64,000 nucleotides of DNA. It comes from Nocardia wallacei. Lineage in GTDB: Bacteria; Actinomycetota; Actinomycetes; Mycobacteriales; Mycobacteriaceae. Below are positions 29,303 to 39,454 of this stretch, in pieces. The stretch is from positions 1 through 64,000 of the forward strand of contig NZ_JARWOP010000381.1 in assembly GCF_029868745.1 (NCBI RefSeq). The letters are read 5' to 3'. Position 1 is the stretch's first letter. The number at the start of each line of letters is the position of its first letter. A program made the translations under genes and the position numbers. Below the pieces are notes generated by a model that saw only the letters and a program-made list of their open reading frames with translations, was not told the DNA's origin and searched no databases.

Positions 29303-29932
29303 ATGGGCCAACCGTTCCCGCCCGGACCACCACAGCACAACCCGCCGGGTCCGGGATGGGGCGCACCGGCGGGGAGTCCGGTGTGGCAGCCGGGTCCGCC
29401 CCAGCGCCCCGGCGGCCGGAGCGGCGCCGATGTGCTGGCCGTCGTCTTCCTGCTCCTCACCTCGCTCCTGCACGCGGTGCGGATCATCTGGCTTTCCGCC
29501 CATTACGGCGAATTCCTCTGGGGCAACGCTACTTTCATCCTGGCCGTCATCGCCGCCATCGCGGCGGCGATCCTGATCCTCGCCGGTGGCAAGGCGATGC
29601 CCGGCCGAGTCCTCGGTGCGGTCGCCGCGGGCATGGTCTTCACCCCGGCCTTCGGCTACATCCTCACGGCCCTGGACAAGAGCACCCGCCGCTTCGGCGG
29701 ACTGTGGGCGCACGGCGGCTGGCTGACGATCCCGGCCGCGCTCACCGCCCTCGTCGCCATCATCGCGCTCGTCCTGGCCGCGACGTCCGGCGGCGGACAA
29801 CAGCAACCCGCCGCGGGCGCCTGGCCGCAACAGCCACCGAACGCCTGGCCCCAGCCGCCGATGGGCGGACAGCCACCCGCCGGTTATCCGGGTCAGCATC
29901 AGCCGCCTCCGCCGCAGTGGCCGCGACAATGA
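29303..29932 (+). CDS. proline-rich membrane protein
   Basis: 209 residues. Pro/Gly/Gln-rich N- and C-termini (about 1-40 and 160-209) flank four predicted membrane helices in the middle (LAVVFLLLTSLLHAVRIIWL, ATFILAVIAAIAAAILILAG, LGAVAAGMVFTPAFGYIL, AALTALVAIIALVLAA). The architecture is common among unassigned actinobacterial envelope proteins. The ATG at 29303 was preferred because GAGGGGAG lies about 9 nt upstream; a frame to 29177 is open but lacks a site. An NmrA-like gene follows 13 bp later. Confidence 0.75.
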   Translation: MGQPFPPGPPQHNPPGPGWGAPAGSPVWQPGPPQRPGGRSGADVLAVVFLLLTSLLHAVRIIWLSAHYGEFLWGNATFILAVIAAIAAAILILAGGKAMPGRVLGAVAAGMVFTPAFGYILTALDKSTRRFGGLWAHGGWLTIPAALTALVAIIALVLAATSGGGQQQPAAGAWPQQPPNAWPQPPMGGQPPAGYPGQHQPPPPQWPRQ

Positions 29933-29945
29933 CAAAGGGACAGTC

Positions 29946-30767
29946 ATGTATCTGGTGACCGGTGCGACCGGCAATATCGGTGGTGAGTTGGTCACGGCCC
30001 TGGCCGCGGCGGGTGAATCGGTCCGTGCCCTGGTGCGCGACCCGGCACGCGCCACGCTGCCCGCCGGGGTCGAGGCCGTGGCCGGAGACCTCACCGCGCC
30101 GGGCACGCTCGGCCCGGTGTTCGACGGTGTGCGGGCGGCGTTCGTACTGCCGGGCTACCCGGGAGCCGTTGCGGCAGCGGCCAAGTCGGGAGTGGAGCAC
30201 GTGGTGCTGCTGTCGGGCACGTCGGCGGGCACCGGCAATCTCGGCAACGCCGTCACGCGCTACATGGCCGCCTCCGAGGAGGAAGTGACCGGCTCCGGCC
30301 CGACCTGGACGATCCTGCGCCCATCGGCCTTCATGTCCAACGCCCTGCGCTGGCTCCCCCAGTTGCGCGCCGGGGACGTGGTTCGCGCCCAGTTCCCCAC
30401 CGTCGCCGTGGCCGCCCTCGATCCGGCCGACCTGGCCGCGGTCGCCGCACGGGCATTGCTGACCGACCGCCATCACGGCGAGATCCTGTGGCCCACCGGA
30501 CCGGAGGCGCTGCGTCCGGCCGAGCAGATCGCGGTGCTCAGCAATGTCCTGTCCCGCGATCTGACCTGCGTCGAACTCAGCAACGAGGAGACGCGCGCCG
30601 AACTGCTGCAGACCACCCCACCCGAATACGTGGACGCCTTCTTCGACTTCTACGTCGAGGGCGCGATCGATGAATCCGTCGTCCGCGACACCGTGGAACG
30701 AGTCACGGGCCGCCCGCCACGCACCTTCACCGAGTGGGCCGCGGCCCACGCCGACCTGTTCCGCTGA
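29946..30767 (+). CDS. NmrA-like NAD(P)-binding protein
   Basis: 273 residues. The N-terminal Rossmann motif TGATGNIGGELV, R28-type NADP-binding context (VRALVRDPARA) and the atypical SDR shape place it in the NmrA/HSCARG-like SDR group. There is no classical YxxxK pair in the usual place, so it may be a redox-sensing or regulatory protein or a quinone reductase-like enzyme. It follows the membrane protein by 13 bp and is probably in the same transcript. Confidence 0.87.
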   Translation: MYLVTGATGNIGGELVTALAAAGESVRALVRDPARATLPAGVEAVAGDLTAPGTLGPVFDGVRAAFVLPGYPGAVAAAAKSGVEHVVLLSGTSAGTGNLGNAVTRYMAASEEEVTGSGPTWTILRPSAFMSNALRWLPQLRAGDVVRAQFPTVAVAALDPADLAAVAARALLTDRHHGEILWPTGPEALRPAEQIAVLSNVLSRDLTCVELSNEETRAELLQTTPPEYVDAFFDFYVEGAIDESVVRDTVERVTGRPPRTFTEWAAAHADLFR

Positions 30768-30827
30768 GCGGATTCCGTCCTGTGGCATGCCGGAGTGCCG
30801 ACCGCGCGATGCCCGGATATACCGTGC

Positions 30828-32396
30828 TCACCCGCCGCCCGCGGGCAACTCCACCGAAAGCTGATGGCGGAACAGGTTTTTCGGGTCCCACTCCGCCTTC
30901 ACCCGCTGCAGCCGCGCGTAGTTCGGTCCGTAGTAGAAGGCGGACCACGGAACACCGGACCTGTTCCAGCGCGGGTCGGCGAGATCGGGATCCGGATAGT
31001 TGATGTAGCTGCCGCCGTTACGTTCGTCGGGGACCGGCACACCACCCGTGCCCGCGTACAGATCGCGATACATTTCCCGAGCCCAGGCGAGCTGCCGCTC
31101 GTCGTCGGCGGGCAGCCGCCAAGCCGCGTGGATGAGCATCTTCATGAACGAATCCCGCGCCGCCATCGCGGTGGCCTCGGGCGCGACGGCGTTGATCGCG
31201 CCGCCGAAGGGCAGGAACTCGAGGACCGATTCGCCGAAGCAGCGCGGATCGGCCATGCGGCGGTAGCAGATTCGCAGCTGCTCGGCGGTGTACGGCTGGC
31301 GCAGATACGCGGCCTTGATCTTCACCCGCGGCGGCTCCGGCGCCCTGGCGTAGTACGACTTCTCGACCGTCTCCGGGTAACTCGCGACGGTGGCCGGTTG
31401 CAGCATCGGGCGAGGCCGCACACCGTCGCCGACGACCGCGACGAACTCCTCCAGCCGCGCGGACGCGTCCGGCGCGTCCGCATCCATCAGCAGAAGGATT
31501 TCGGTATACGCGGCCGGTAGCGGGTGCACGCTCAGCGGCGCGTAGAGATCCGCGAACCGATTGCCCGGATCGCGGTGTCGCGCATGGAAGTCCAGGTAGT
31601 TCCCGAGGAACCGGGCGAACGATTCCTCGGTGGTCGCCGGAAGCACCAGCCGCGCGGTCGTCATGGTCGCGGGCGGCCGGGGCAGTGCGCGTTCCGGCTC
31701 CCCGCCACCCTCCGGCGACCGCAACAGGAATCGAGTCACCACGCCGAAATTGCCCCCGCCACCGCCGGTGTGCGCCCACCACAGGTCGCGGTGCGGGCCG
31801 TCCCGGGTCGCCACCACCGGCCGGACCGTCCCGTCCGCCGTCACCGTGACGATCTCCACGCCATACAGGTGATCGGCAACCAGACCCAGCCGCCGCGACA
31901 GCGGACCATATCCGCCGCCGCTGATGTGCCCGCCCACGCCCACGCCCTTGCAGATGCCCGCGGGCACGGTGACGCCCCACCGCGCGAGCGCCGGATACAC
32001 CGCGCTCAATTCCGCTCCCGCGCCGAGGGAGAAGGCGCGATACCGTTCGTCCCAGCGGATCTCGTTCATCCGCCCCAGATCGATCAAGCCCTGCGTCCCC
32101 GGGTCGTCGACGAAGCCATCGAAACAGTGCCCGCCGGACCGCACCGCGATCCGCAGCCCGCCGTGCACACACCGCGCCACCGCGTCCGCGACCTGGTCGG
32201 TTGTCTCCGGTACGTAGATCCGTTGCGGCTGCGCCACGAACCGCCGGTTGTATCCACGCAGGGTCAGCGCGGCATACTCCGGGTCGCCCGGCAGCACCGT
32301 GCGAGGTTCGGCCGCTCGCGTCGTCGGCACCCCGGCGAGTGCGGCAAGACCACCCACGGCGGCAGCACCGACGAACCCACGACGCGACAATGACAT
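30828..32396 (-). CDS. exported BBE-type FAD-linked oxidoreductase
   Basis: 522 residues. A Tat signal (SRRGFVG, about 1-29) indicates folded export. The FAD-binding domain has H90 in RSGGH and C149 in GICKGVGVGGH, both positions used for bicovalent flavin attachment in berberine-bridge-type oxidases. The C-terminal BBE segment (YYGPNYARLQRVKAEWDPKNLF) is present. Such enzymes oxidise sugars, alkaloids or polyketides; the substrate here is not predictable. It is alone, upstream of nar but not linked to it. Confidence 0.92.
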   Translation of the reverse strand: MSLSRRGFVGAAAVGGLAALAGVPTTRAAEPRTVLPGDPEYAALTLRGYNRRFVAQPQRIYVPETTDQVADAVARCVHGGLRIAVRSGGHCFDGFVDDPGTQGLIDLGRMNEIRWDERYRAFSLGAGAELSAVYPALARWGVTVPAGICKGVGVGGHISGGGYGPLSRRLGLVADHLYGVEIVTVTADGTVRPVVATRDGPHRDLWWAHTGGGGGNFGVVTRFLLRSPEGGGEPERALPRPPATMTTARLVLPATTEESFARFLGNYLDFHARHRDPGNRFADLYAPLSVHPLPAAYTEILLLMDADAPDASARLEEFVAVVGDGVRPRPMLQPATVASYPETVEKSYYARAPEPPRVKIKAAYLRQPYTAEQLRICYRRMADPRCFGESVLEFLPFGGAINAVAPEATAMAARDSFMKMLIHAAWRLPADDERQLAWAREMYRDLYAGTGGVPVPDERNGGSYINYPDPDLADPRWNRSGVPWSAFYYGPNYARLQRVKAEWDPKNLFRHQLSVELPAGGG

Positions 32397-32561
32397 GCAA
32401 CGCCCCCTTTGCGCGACAACCTTCCAGCAACTACGTCGAGCAGACGTGCGACCGACTCAGCCATCCCGCAAGGCGTGCCCGGCTCCGCACACCCACAAAC
32501 CTCTCACCGTCGTTCCGGCACCCCGCGCTATGTTGCAGCGACTGCACCGACCATGTAATCG

Positions 32562-33299
32562 CTACGGCCCCACCCGTTCCCAGCCGCGCGGCGGCCGGTG
32601 CGTCCCCAGCGCCTCGTCGCGGCTGCGATACACGAGGTAAGGCCGGGTCAGATAGCCCACCGGGGCCGACCACACATGCACCAGACGACTGAACGGCCAG
32701 AACGCGAACAGCGCGCACGCCGCCAACGCATGCAACCGGAAGCCCAGCGGCGCGCCGGCCATGAGTTCGGGTTCGGGCCGGAAAGTGAAGATGGACCGGA
32801 ACCAGGGCGCCACATCCTGCCGGTAATCGTGCACCTGCCCGCTGAGTGTGTAGTACAGCGTGGTCCCCAGCCCAAGCGCCAGGCTCAGCCCGAGCAGCAG
32901 ATACATGATCTTGTCGTTGCGCGTGGTAGCCGAGAACACCGGCCCGACCGTGCGCCGCCGGTAGATCAGAATCGCCAGCCCCAGCACGGTCGCCACACCC
33001 GCGACGGTCCCCAGCGTGAACGACACCGCGTGATACAGGCCCTCGCTCACCCCGATCGCCTCGGTCCACGACTCCGGAAGCACCAGTCCCAGCACATGCC
33101 CGAGGACGACGAGCACGATCCCGTAGTGGAACAGCGGGCTGCCCAGCCGCAACAACCGGCTCTCGTACAGCTGCGACGAACGCGTGGTCCAGCCGAACTT
33201 GTCGTACCGATACCGCCAGACGTGCCCGACCAGGCAGATACCCAGCGCCGCATAGGGCACGGCGACCCACAGCAGAATGTCGGTGGCGCTCGGTGTCAT
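32562..33299 (-). CDS. narI: respiratory nitrate reductase gamma subunit
   Basis: 245 residues; five membrane helices binding two b-haems, which take electrons from quinol. Haem-ligand histidines appear in SPLFHYGIVLVVLGHVLGL and RLHALAACALFAFWPFSRLVH. The start ATG at 33299 overlaps the narJ stop (ATGA). It is the last gene of narGHJI, encoded on the minus strand. Confidence 0.96.
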   Translation of the reverse strand: MTPSATDILLWVAVPYAALGICLVGHVWRYRYDKFGWTTRSSQLYESRLLRLGSPLFHYGIVLVVLGHVLGLVLPESWTEAIGVSEGLYHAVSFTLGTVAGVATVLGLAILIYRRRTVGPVFSATTRNDKIMYLLLGLSLALGLGTTLYYTLSGQVHDYRQDVAPWFRSIFTFRPEPELMAGAPLGFRLHALAACALFAFWPFSRLVHVWSAPVGYLTRPYLVYRSRDEALGTHRPPRGWERVGP

Positions 33300-33934
33300 C
33301 GGCGTCCTCCGGTCGGGGCGGGCATGTACGACGGCGGCGCGAACGGCTCGAGCCCGACCTCCTCCCCCGGCGGGCCCTCGGCGATCAGGCGGGCGAGCAC
33401 GTCTCGGTCGCGTCCGGGCAGCGACGGCAAGGTGGCAGCGACGGAATCGAGCACTGCCGCCCACGGCGATCCGGCCTCGCGCAGGCCGAGCCGCATCAGC
33501 TCCACCCCCACCCGGTACTCGATCAGGAGTTCCAGTCCCGCTTCGATGTTCGCGGCGGCGAACTCCAGTACGACGGCGAGGTGGTCGGGCAGTTCGGCGT
33601 CGTCGAGGACCATGCCCGCCGCCCGGTACGCCTGCTTGAACCGCAGCAGCGCCATCCCGCGCTTGCGGGTATCGCCGTACAGGAAGTAGGTCAGGTAGGG
33701 GCTGAACCGTTTGCGATGGTCGAAGGTGTCGACGTATTCGGTGGCCAGCGCGAGCGGTTCGGTGCTGTCGAGGTGGTTCAGCAGCGCCTGCAACGGCGCA
33801 CCGACCGCGGGCGGCAGCGCGCCCGCCGCCCGCCGGACGAGGGAACGCCGCGCGAGCAGCGTCTCGTCCGGGTAGCCCAGCAGCAGCGACTGCACCTGCC
33901 ACGCGGCGGCGCGCTCCGTGGTGCGGAGGTTCAT
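33296..33934 (-). CDS. narJ: nitrate reductase assembly chaperone
   Basis: 212 residues of the TorD/NarJ chaperone family, which binds apo-NarGH and assists molybdenum-cofactor insertion and delivery to NarI. The core YVDTFDHRKRFSPYLTYFLYGDTRKRG is well conserved. The ATG overlaps the narH stop by 4 nt; its end overlaps narI by 4 nt. The C-terminal Pro-rich tail is typical of actinobacterial homologues. Confidence 0.95.
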   Translation of the reverse strand: MNLRTTERAAAWQVQSLLLGYPDETLLARRSLVRRAAGALPPAVGAPLQALLNHLDSTEPLALATEYVDTFDHRKRFSPYLTYFLYGDTRKRGMALLRFKQAYRAAGMVLDDAELPDHLAVVLEFAAANIEAGLELLIEYRVGVELMRLGLREAGSPWAAVLDSVAATLPSLPGRDRDVLARLIAEGPPGEEVGLEPFAPPSYMPAPTGGRR

Positions 33935-35598
33935 TTGCGGTGCCTCCCTCCGGTTCTGGGCGGCAGCAGCCCCTCGGGCGTGCCGCGTCCGTCCCAGTTG
34001 AGCAGGTTGATCCGGCCGGACTTGACGACCGGCGCGGATTCGGTGTCGCGGGTCTGCCGATCGCGCAACATCCGGAAGTTCTCCACCGCGACCGGTGTCG
34101 TGCCGCCGGAACTCTCGCCGAACGGCCCCCACCCGTCCATGCCCGGACCCCCGTCGTAGTCCAGACTGCACCCGGTGGCCGACTCCTCCAGGCCCTGCGC
34201 CTGTTCCGCGTGCGCGGCCGGGATCACGTACCGCTCGTCGTATTTGGCCAGTGCCAGCAGGCGATACATGTCGTAGAGCTGTTCGGCGCTCATGCCCACC
34301 CGCTCGGCGATCTCGGGTCGGGTCTCGCGGCCGAGGTTGATGTCACGCATGTAGCTGCGCATCGCGGCGAGCCTGCGCAGTACCGCCTCGACCGGGGCGA
34401 CGTCACCGGCGGTGAACAGTTCCGCCAGGTACCCGACCGGAATCCGCAGCGCCTCGATGGCGGCGAACAGGTTGCGGTGTTCCTCCGCGTCGTGCCCGGT
34501 CTCACGCAGCGCGTCGACCACCGGCGACAGCGGCGGGATGTACCAGACCATCGGCACCGTGCGGTATTCCGGATGCAGCGGCAGCGCCACCCGGTACGTG
34601 TTGATCAGCGCGTACACCGGCGAACGCTGCGCGGCCTGGACCCAGTCGCGCGGGATGCCCGCCCGCTCGCATGCGGCGATCACCTCCGGATCGTTCGGGT
34701 CGAGGAAGGCGTCGCGCTGTGCCGCGTACAGATCGTGCTCGTCGGGTGTGCTCGCGATGTCGAGCACCTTGTCGGCGTCGTAGAGCATGAGCCCGATGTA
34801 GCGCAGCCGCCCCACACAGGTCTCCGCGCATACCGTCGGCAGCCCGACCTCGGTGCGCGGAAAGCAGAACGTGCACTTCTCTGCCTTGCCGGTGCGGTGA
34901 TTGAAGTACACCTTCTTGTACGGGCAACCCGACACGCACATCCGCCAGCCCCGGCACCGGTCCTGGTCGACCAGCACGATGCCGTCCTCGCTGCGCTTGT
35001 AGATCGCACCGGACGGGCACGACGCCACACACGAGGGATTGAGGCAGTGCTCGCAGATACGCGGCAGATAGAACATGAAGGTGTGCTCGAACTCGAAGCG
35101 CACCTGCTCGCTCAGCGCCGCCAGCAGCGGGTCGCGGCGCGCGAGTTCCGGTGCGCCGCCGAGGTTGTCGTCCCAGTTGGCCGACCAGGTGACCTTGGTG
35201 TCCTTCCCGGTGATGAGCGACTTGGGCCGCGCCACCGGCGTGTGCCGCTGCACGGGGGCGGAGGTGAGGGTGTCGTAGTCGTAGGTCCACGGCTCGTAGT
35301 AGTCGGCGAGTTCGGGCAGGATCGGATTGTCGAAGATGGTGAGCAGCTTGCGCAGCCGGCCCCCGCCGCGCAATCGCAACCGCCCGCGCCGATCCAGCGT
35401 CCAGCCGCCCCGCCACCGCCCCTGATCTTCGTAGGTACGCGGATATCCCTGTCCCGGGCGGGTTTCCACGTTGTTGAACCAGACGTACTCGACGCCCGCA
35501 CGGTTGGTCCAGGTCTGTTTGCAGGTCACCGAGCAGGTGTGGCAGCCGATGCATTTGTCGAGGTTCATCACCATCGCCAGCTGCGCCATGGGTTTCAT
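33931..35598 (-). CDS. narH: respiratory nitrate reductase beta subunit
   Basis: 555 residues; the electron-transfer subunit with four Fe-S clusters. CIGCHTCSVTCK, CEHCLNPSCVASCP, CRGWRMCVSGCP (the Trp-containing [3Fe-4S] motif) and CTFC with CAETC provide the expected ligands. The ATG at 35598 has AGGAGG 8 nt upstream; the frame is open to 35664. It lies 43 bp downstream of narG. Confidence 0.97.
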   Translation of the reverse strand: MKPMAQLAMVMNLDKCIGCHTCSVTCKQTWTNRAGVEYVWFNNVETRPGQGYPRTYEDQGRWRGGWTLDRRGRLRLRGGGRLRKLLTIFDNPILPELADYYEPWTYDYDTLTSAPVQRHTPVARPKSLITGKDTKVTWSANWDDNLGGAPELARRDPLLAALSEQVRFEFEHTFMFYLPRICEHCLNPSCVASCPSGAIYKRSEDGIVLVDQDRCRGWRMCVSGCPYKKVYFNHRTGKAEKCTFCFPRTEVGLPTVCAETCVGRLRYIGLMLYDADKVLDIASTPDEHDLYAAQRDAFLDPNDPEVIAACERAGIPRDWVQAAQRSPVYALINTYRVALPLHPEYRTVPMVWYIPPLSPVVDALRETGHDAEEHRNLFAAIEALRIPVGYLAELFTAGDVAPVEAVLRRLAAMRSYMRDINLGRETRPEIAERVGMSAEQLYDMYRLLALAKYDERYVIPAAHAEQAQGLEESATGCSLDYDGGPGMDGWGPFGESSGGTTPVAVENFRMLRDRQTRDTESAPVVKSGRINLLNWDGRGTPEGLLPPRTGGRHRK

Positions 35599-35641
35599 CG
35601 CACGCACCTCCTGGTCTGCCGGGACGCGACGGTGGCCGGCA

Positions 35642-38600
35642 TCAGTACCGCACCTCCTGGCCACGGCGGCGGATGACGGTGATCTCGTCGCGCTGGTTGC
35701 CGGTCGGGCCGAGATAGTTGAACGCGTAGGACAATTGGGCGTACCCGCCGATGAGATGGGTGGGTTTGATCAGCAGCCGGGTCAGCGAATTGTGGATGCC
35801 GCCGCGCTGCCCGGAGGTCTCCGCGATCGGCACGTCCACCACCCGGTCCTGGGCGTGGTGCATGTACACGGTGCCCTCGGGCATCCGGTGCGACACGACC
35901 GCCCGCGCCACCACCACCCCGTTGCGGTTCACCGCCTCGATCCAATCGTTGTCCGCGACACCGATTTTCGCGGCGTCGCGATCGGACATCCAGATGGTGG
36001 GGCCGCCGCGGGACAGGCTCAGCATGAACAGGTTGTCCTGGTACTCGGAGTGGATCGACCACTTCGAATGCGGCGTCAGGTAGCGCAGGGTGAGGCCGTG
36101 CTCCCCGGTGGAGCCCAGCGTGGGCTCGGAGAACAGCGCGGTCATGTTCAGCGGCGGCCGGAACACCGGAAGCTGCTCCCCCATCTCGGCCATCCAATCG
36201 TGGTCGAGGTAGAAGTGCTGGCGCCCGGTGAGGGTGTGCCAGGGCTTGTGCCGCTCCACGTTGAGCGTGAACGGCGAGTAGCGGCGGCCGCCGGACTCCG
36301 AGCCCGACCACTCCGGTGAGGTGAGCACCGGCACCGGCGCGGACTGGGTGTCGGCGAAGGAGATCCGGGTGCCCTCGTGCTCGGCGGCGAGGTCGGCCAG
36401 CCGGGTTCCGGTGCGCTGCTCCAGGGTTCGGAAGCCCTGGGTGGCCAGTCGCCCGTTGGTGGTGCCGGACAGGGCGAGGATCGCCTCGCAGGCGTCGACG
36501 TCGCGCACCAGGCGGGGGCGACCGTCGGCGAGACCGCCACGCACCGAACCGTTCTTGTCGATCAGGTATTCGATCTCGTGCCGCACATCGAAGGTGACGC
36601 CCTTGGTAGCGGCGCCCAGCGTATCCAGCAGCGGGCCCAGCGCCGCCATCTTCGTCGCCACCGCCGGATAGTCGCGTTCCACCGCGATCAGCTTCGGCAT
36701 GGTCCGGCCCGGAATCGGTGCGCACTCACCGGCTTTCCAGTCCCGGACCACGCCGTGCGGGGTGGCCAGCTCGTCGGGGGTGTCGTGCTGCAGCGGCGCC
36801 GCCACCACGTCGGTGCGTTTGCCGAGATGGTCGAAGGCCAAGCGGCTGAAGGCTTTTCCGATGCCCTGGAAGGCGTCCCAATCCGTGCGGGCCTGCCACG
36901 GCGGCGCGATCGCCGGGGAGAACGAGTGCACGAAGGGGTGCATGTCGGTCGTCGACAGGTCGTGTTTCTCGTACCAGGTCGCCGCGGGCAGCACCACATC
37001 GGAGTACAGGGTGGTGCTGGTCATCCGGAAGTCCAGGGTCAGCAGCAGGTCCAGCTTGCCGACCGGCGCCTGCTCGTGCCATCGTACGTCGCGCGGCCGG
37101 GCGTGCGGCGGCGCTTCCTCCGCGCGCAGCGACGACTGCGCGCCCAGCAGATGCCGGAGAAAGTATTCGTCCCCCTTCGCCGACGACCCCAGCAGGTTCG
37201 ACCGCCACACGCTGAGCACCCGCGGAAAATTCTGCGGCGAGTCCGGGTCCTCGCACGCGAAACGCATCCGCCCCGAGGTCAATTCCGACACCACGTGGTC
37301 GGCGACCGGCACGCCCGCTGCGGCCGCCTCGTCGGCCACATCCAGGGGGTTGCGGTCGAAGGTCGGATACGACGGCATCCAGCCCAGCCGAGCCGACAGC
37401 GCGATCAGATCGGCGGTGGTCTTGCCCGCGAGCCGACCGCCCGCCGCGGCGCCGGCGAGGGTGTCGGCGGCGAACGGGTCGTAGCGGAACTGGTCGGTGT
37501 GCAGGTACCAGTAGGCGGTCTGGATCATCTGCCGAGGCGGGCGCGACCAGTCCAGCGCGTTCGCGACCTGCGCCCAGCCGGTCACCGGGCGGCACTTCTC
37601 CTGCCCGACGTAATGCGCCCAGCCGCCGCCGTTCACGCCCTGGCAGCCGGTGAGGGTGGTCAGCGCCAGGAAGGTGCGGTAGATGGTGTCGGAGTGGAAC
37701 CAGTGGTTGGTGCCCGCGCCGAGGATGATCATCGACCGGCCCTGGGATTCGGCGGCGTTGGCGGCGAATTCGCGGCCGATGCGGGCGGCGGCCGCCGCTG
37801 GGACCCCGGTGATCGTCTCCTGCCAGGCGGGTGTGCCCGGCTGCCCGGCGTCGTCGTAATCGGCCGGCCAGTCGCCGGGCAGCCCCGGGCGGTGGACGCC
37901 GTACTGGGCGAGCATCAGGTCGTAGACGGTAGTCACCAGGTGACCGCCGACGGTCCGGACGGGCACTCCGCGCCGCAGGGGCTGGGCGGTGCCGTCGGGC
38001 GCGTCGAATCGGGACAGCCGCACCGCGACCGTGTCTCCGCCGTAAACCGTCAGTAGCGGATCGGCTTGTCCCAGTTGGAGGTTCCAGCGCCCCGCGCCCT
38101 CGTCGCCGTAGCGGAAGCCGAGAGAGCCGTTGGGCGCCAACGGGTTTCCGTCGCCGTCGAGCAGTACCGTCTTGAACTCGGCGTGTTCCTGGTCGGCGAA
38201 CTGCGCGAGATCGGCTGCGGTGAGGAACTTTCCGGGCCGGTAGTCGTCGCCGTCGGCGTCGAGCCGCACCAGGAACGGCAGGTCGGTGAACTGCTTCACG
38301 TAGTCGCGGAAGTACGGTTCGGTGCGATCGACGAAGAACTCGCGCAGGATGACGTGGCCCATCGCCAGCGCCAGCGCGCCGTCGGTGCCCGGGTGCGGGG
38401 CCAGCCATTCGTCGGCGAACTTCACATTGTCGGCGTAGTCGGGCGCGACCGCGATCACCTTCTGCCCCCGGTAACGCGCCTCGGCCATCCAATGCGCGTC
38501 CGGGGTGCGGGTGACCGGCACGTTGGAGCCCCACATGATCAGATATCCGGCGTCCCACCAGTCCCCGGATTCCGGCACGTCGGTCTGGTCTCCGAACACC

Positions 38601-39310
38601 TGCGGCGAGGCCACCGGCAGGTCGGCGTACCAGTCGTAGAACGACAGCATCACCCCGCCGAGCAGCGACACGAATCGCGAACCGGCCGCGTAGGACACCA
38701 TCGACATCGCCGGAATCGGGGAGAAGCCCGCGATCCGGTCCGGTCCGTAGGTCTTGACGGTGTGCACGTGCGCGGCGGCGATCAGTTCGGTGGCCTCGTC
38801 CCAGGTGGCACGGACCAGGCCGCCGCGCCCGCGCAGGCTCTTGTAGCGCCGCGCCGCCTCCGGGTCCTCGACCACGGCCGCCCACGCGTCGACCGGATTT
38901 CCCGTGCGCGCCTTGGCCTCCCGGTACATCTCCAGCAGCACGCCGCGGATGTACGGATACCGCACGCGGGTCGGTGAGTAGGTGTACCAGGAGAACGCCG
39001 CGCCCCGCGGGCAGCCGCGCGGCTCGTATTCCGGCCGGTCCGGTCCGACCGAGGGATAGTCGGTCTGCTGGGTCTCCCAGGTGATGATGCCGTCCTTGAC
39101 ATACACCTTCCAGGAACAGGACCCGGTGCAGTTCACCCCGTGCGTGGAGCGCACCACCTTGTCGTGTGACCAGCGATCGCGGTAGAACTCGTCGGCCTGC
39201 CGTCCGCCGATCCGGTAGAGCGTCCGCTTGTCCGGTGACACCTCGGCCCGGGTGAAGAACCGGCGCGCACCGATCAGGGCGTCGGTGAGTTCGCCGTCCA
39301 GTCGCACCAT
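35642..39310 (-). CDS. narG: respiratory nitrate reductase alpha subunit
   Basis: 1222 residues, the molybdenum catalytic subunit, of normal length. H57, C61, C65 and C100 form the FS0 cluster set. The segment YDWYADLP (225-232) contains the Asp that ligates Mo; the usual Cys in this segment is Ala. ARRFFT near the N-terminus is the vestigial twin-arginine motif. The start at 39310 has GGAGG 8 nt upstream. The product is bound on the cytoplasmic face by NarI, reducing nitrate to nitrite with quinol electrons. No narK transporter lies next to it. Confidence 0.97.
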   Translation of the reverse strand: MVRLDGELTDALIGARRFFTRAEVSPDKRTLYRIGGRQADEFYRDRWSHDKVVRSTHGVNCTGSCSWKVYVKDGIITWETQQTDYPSVGPDRPEYEPRGCPRGAAFSWYTYSPTRVRYPYIRGVLLEMYREAKARTGNPVDAWAAVVEDPEAARRYKSLRGRGGLVRATWDEATELIAAAHVHTVKTYGPDRIAGFSPIPAMSMVSYAAGSRFVSLLGGVMLSFYDWYADLPVASPQVFGDQTDVPESGDWWDAGYLIMWGSNVPVTRTPDAHWMAEARYRGQKVIAVAPDYADNVKFADEWLAPHPGTDGALALAMGHVILREFFVDRTEPYFRDYVKQFTDLPFLVRLDADGDDYRPGKFLTAADLAQFADQEHAEFKTVLLDGDGNPLAPNGSLGFRYGDEGAGRWNLQLGQADPLLTVYGGDTVAVRLSRFDAPDGTAQPLRRGVPVRTVGGHLVTTVYDLMLAQYGVHRPGLPGDWPADYDDAGQPGTPAWQETITGVPAAAAARIGREFAANAAESQGRSMIILGAGTNHWFHSDTIYRTFLALTTLTGCQGVNGGGWAHYVGQEKCRPVTGWAQVANALDWSRPPRQMIQTAYWYLHTDQFRYDPFAADTLAGAAAGGRLAGKTTADLIALSARLGWMPSYPTFDRNPLDVADEAAAAGVPVADHVVSELTSGRMRFACEDPDSPQNFPRVLSVWRSNLLGSSAKGDEYFLRHLLGAQSSLRAEEAPPHARPRDVRWHEQAPVGKLDLLLTLDFRMTSTTLYSDVVLPAATWYEKHDLSTTDMHPFVHSFSPAIAPPWQARTDWDAFQGIGKAFSRLAFDHLGKRTDVVAAPLQHDTPDELATPHGVVRDWKAGECAPIPGRTMPKLIAVERDYPAVATKMAALGPLLDTLGAATKGVTFDVRHEIEYLIDKNGSVRGGLADGRPRLVRDVDACEAILALSGTTNGRLATQGFRTLEQRTGTRLADLAAEHEGTRISFADTQSAPVPVLTSPEWSGSESGGRRYSPFTLNVERHKPWHTLTGRQHFYLDHDWMAEMGEQLPVFRPPLNMTALFSEPTLGSTGEHGLTLRYLTPHSKWSIHSEYQDNLFMLSLSRGGPTIWMSDRDAAKIGVADNDWIEAVNRNGVVVARAVVSHRMPEGTVYMHHAQDRVVDVPIAETSGQRGGIHNSLTRLLIKPTHLIGGYAQLSYAFNYLGPTGNQRDEITVIRRRGQEVRY

Positions 39311-39454
39311 GCGCACGCCTCCCTCGAGGACTGCCGACCGGGCGACGCCGCAACGCGCGCGATCGAACACCAACCGCACGAACTCCGCGAACGTTACCCG
39401 CGCCCCGCGGGCCGGAGCGGCATTTGCGGGACGACTTCCGGCGAGCGCCGCGAA

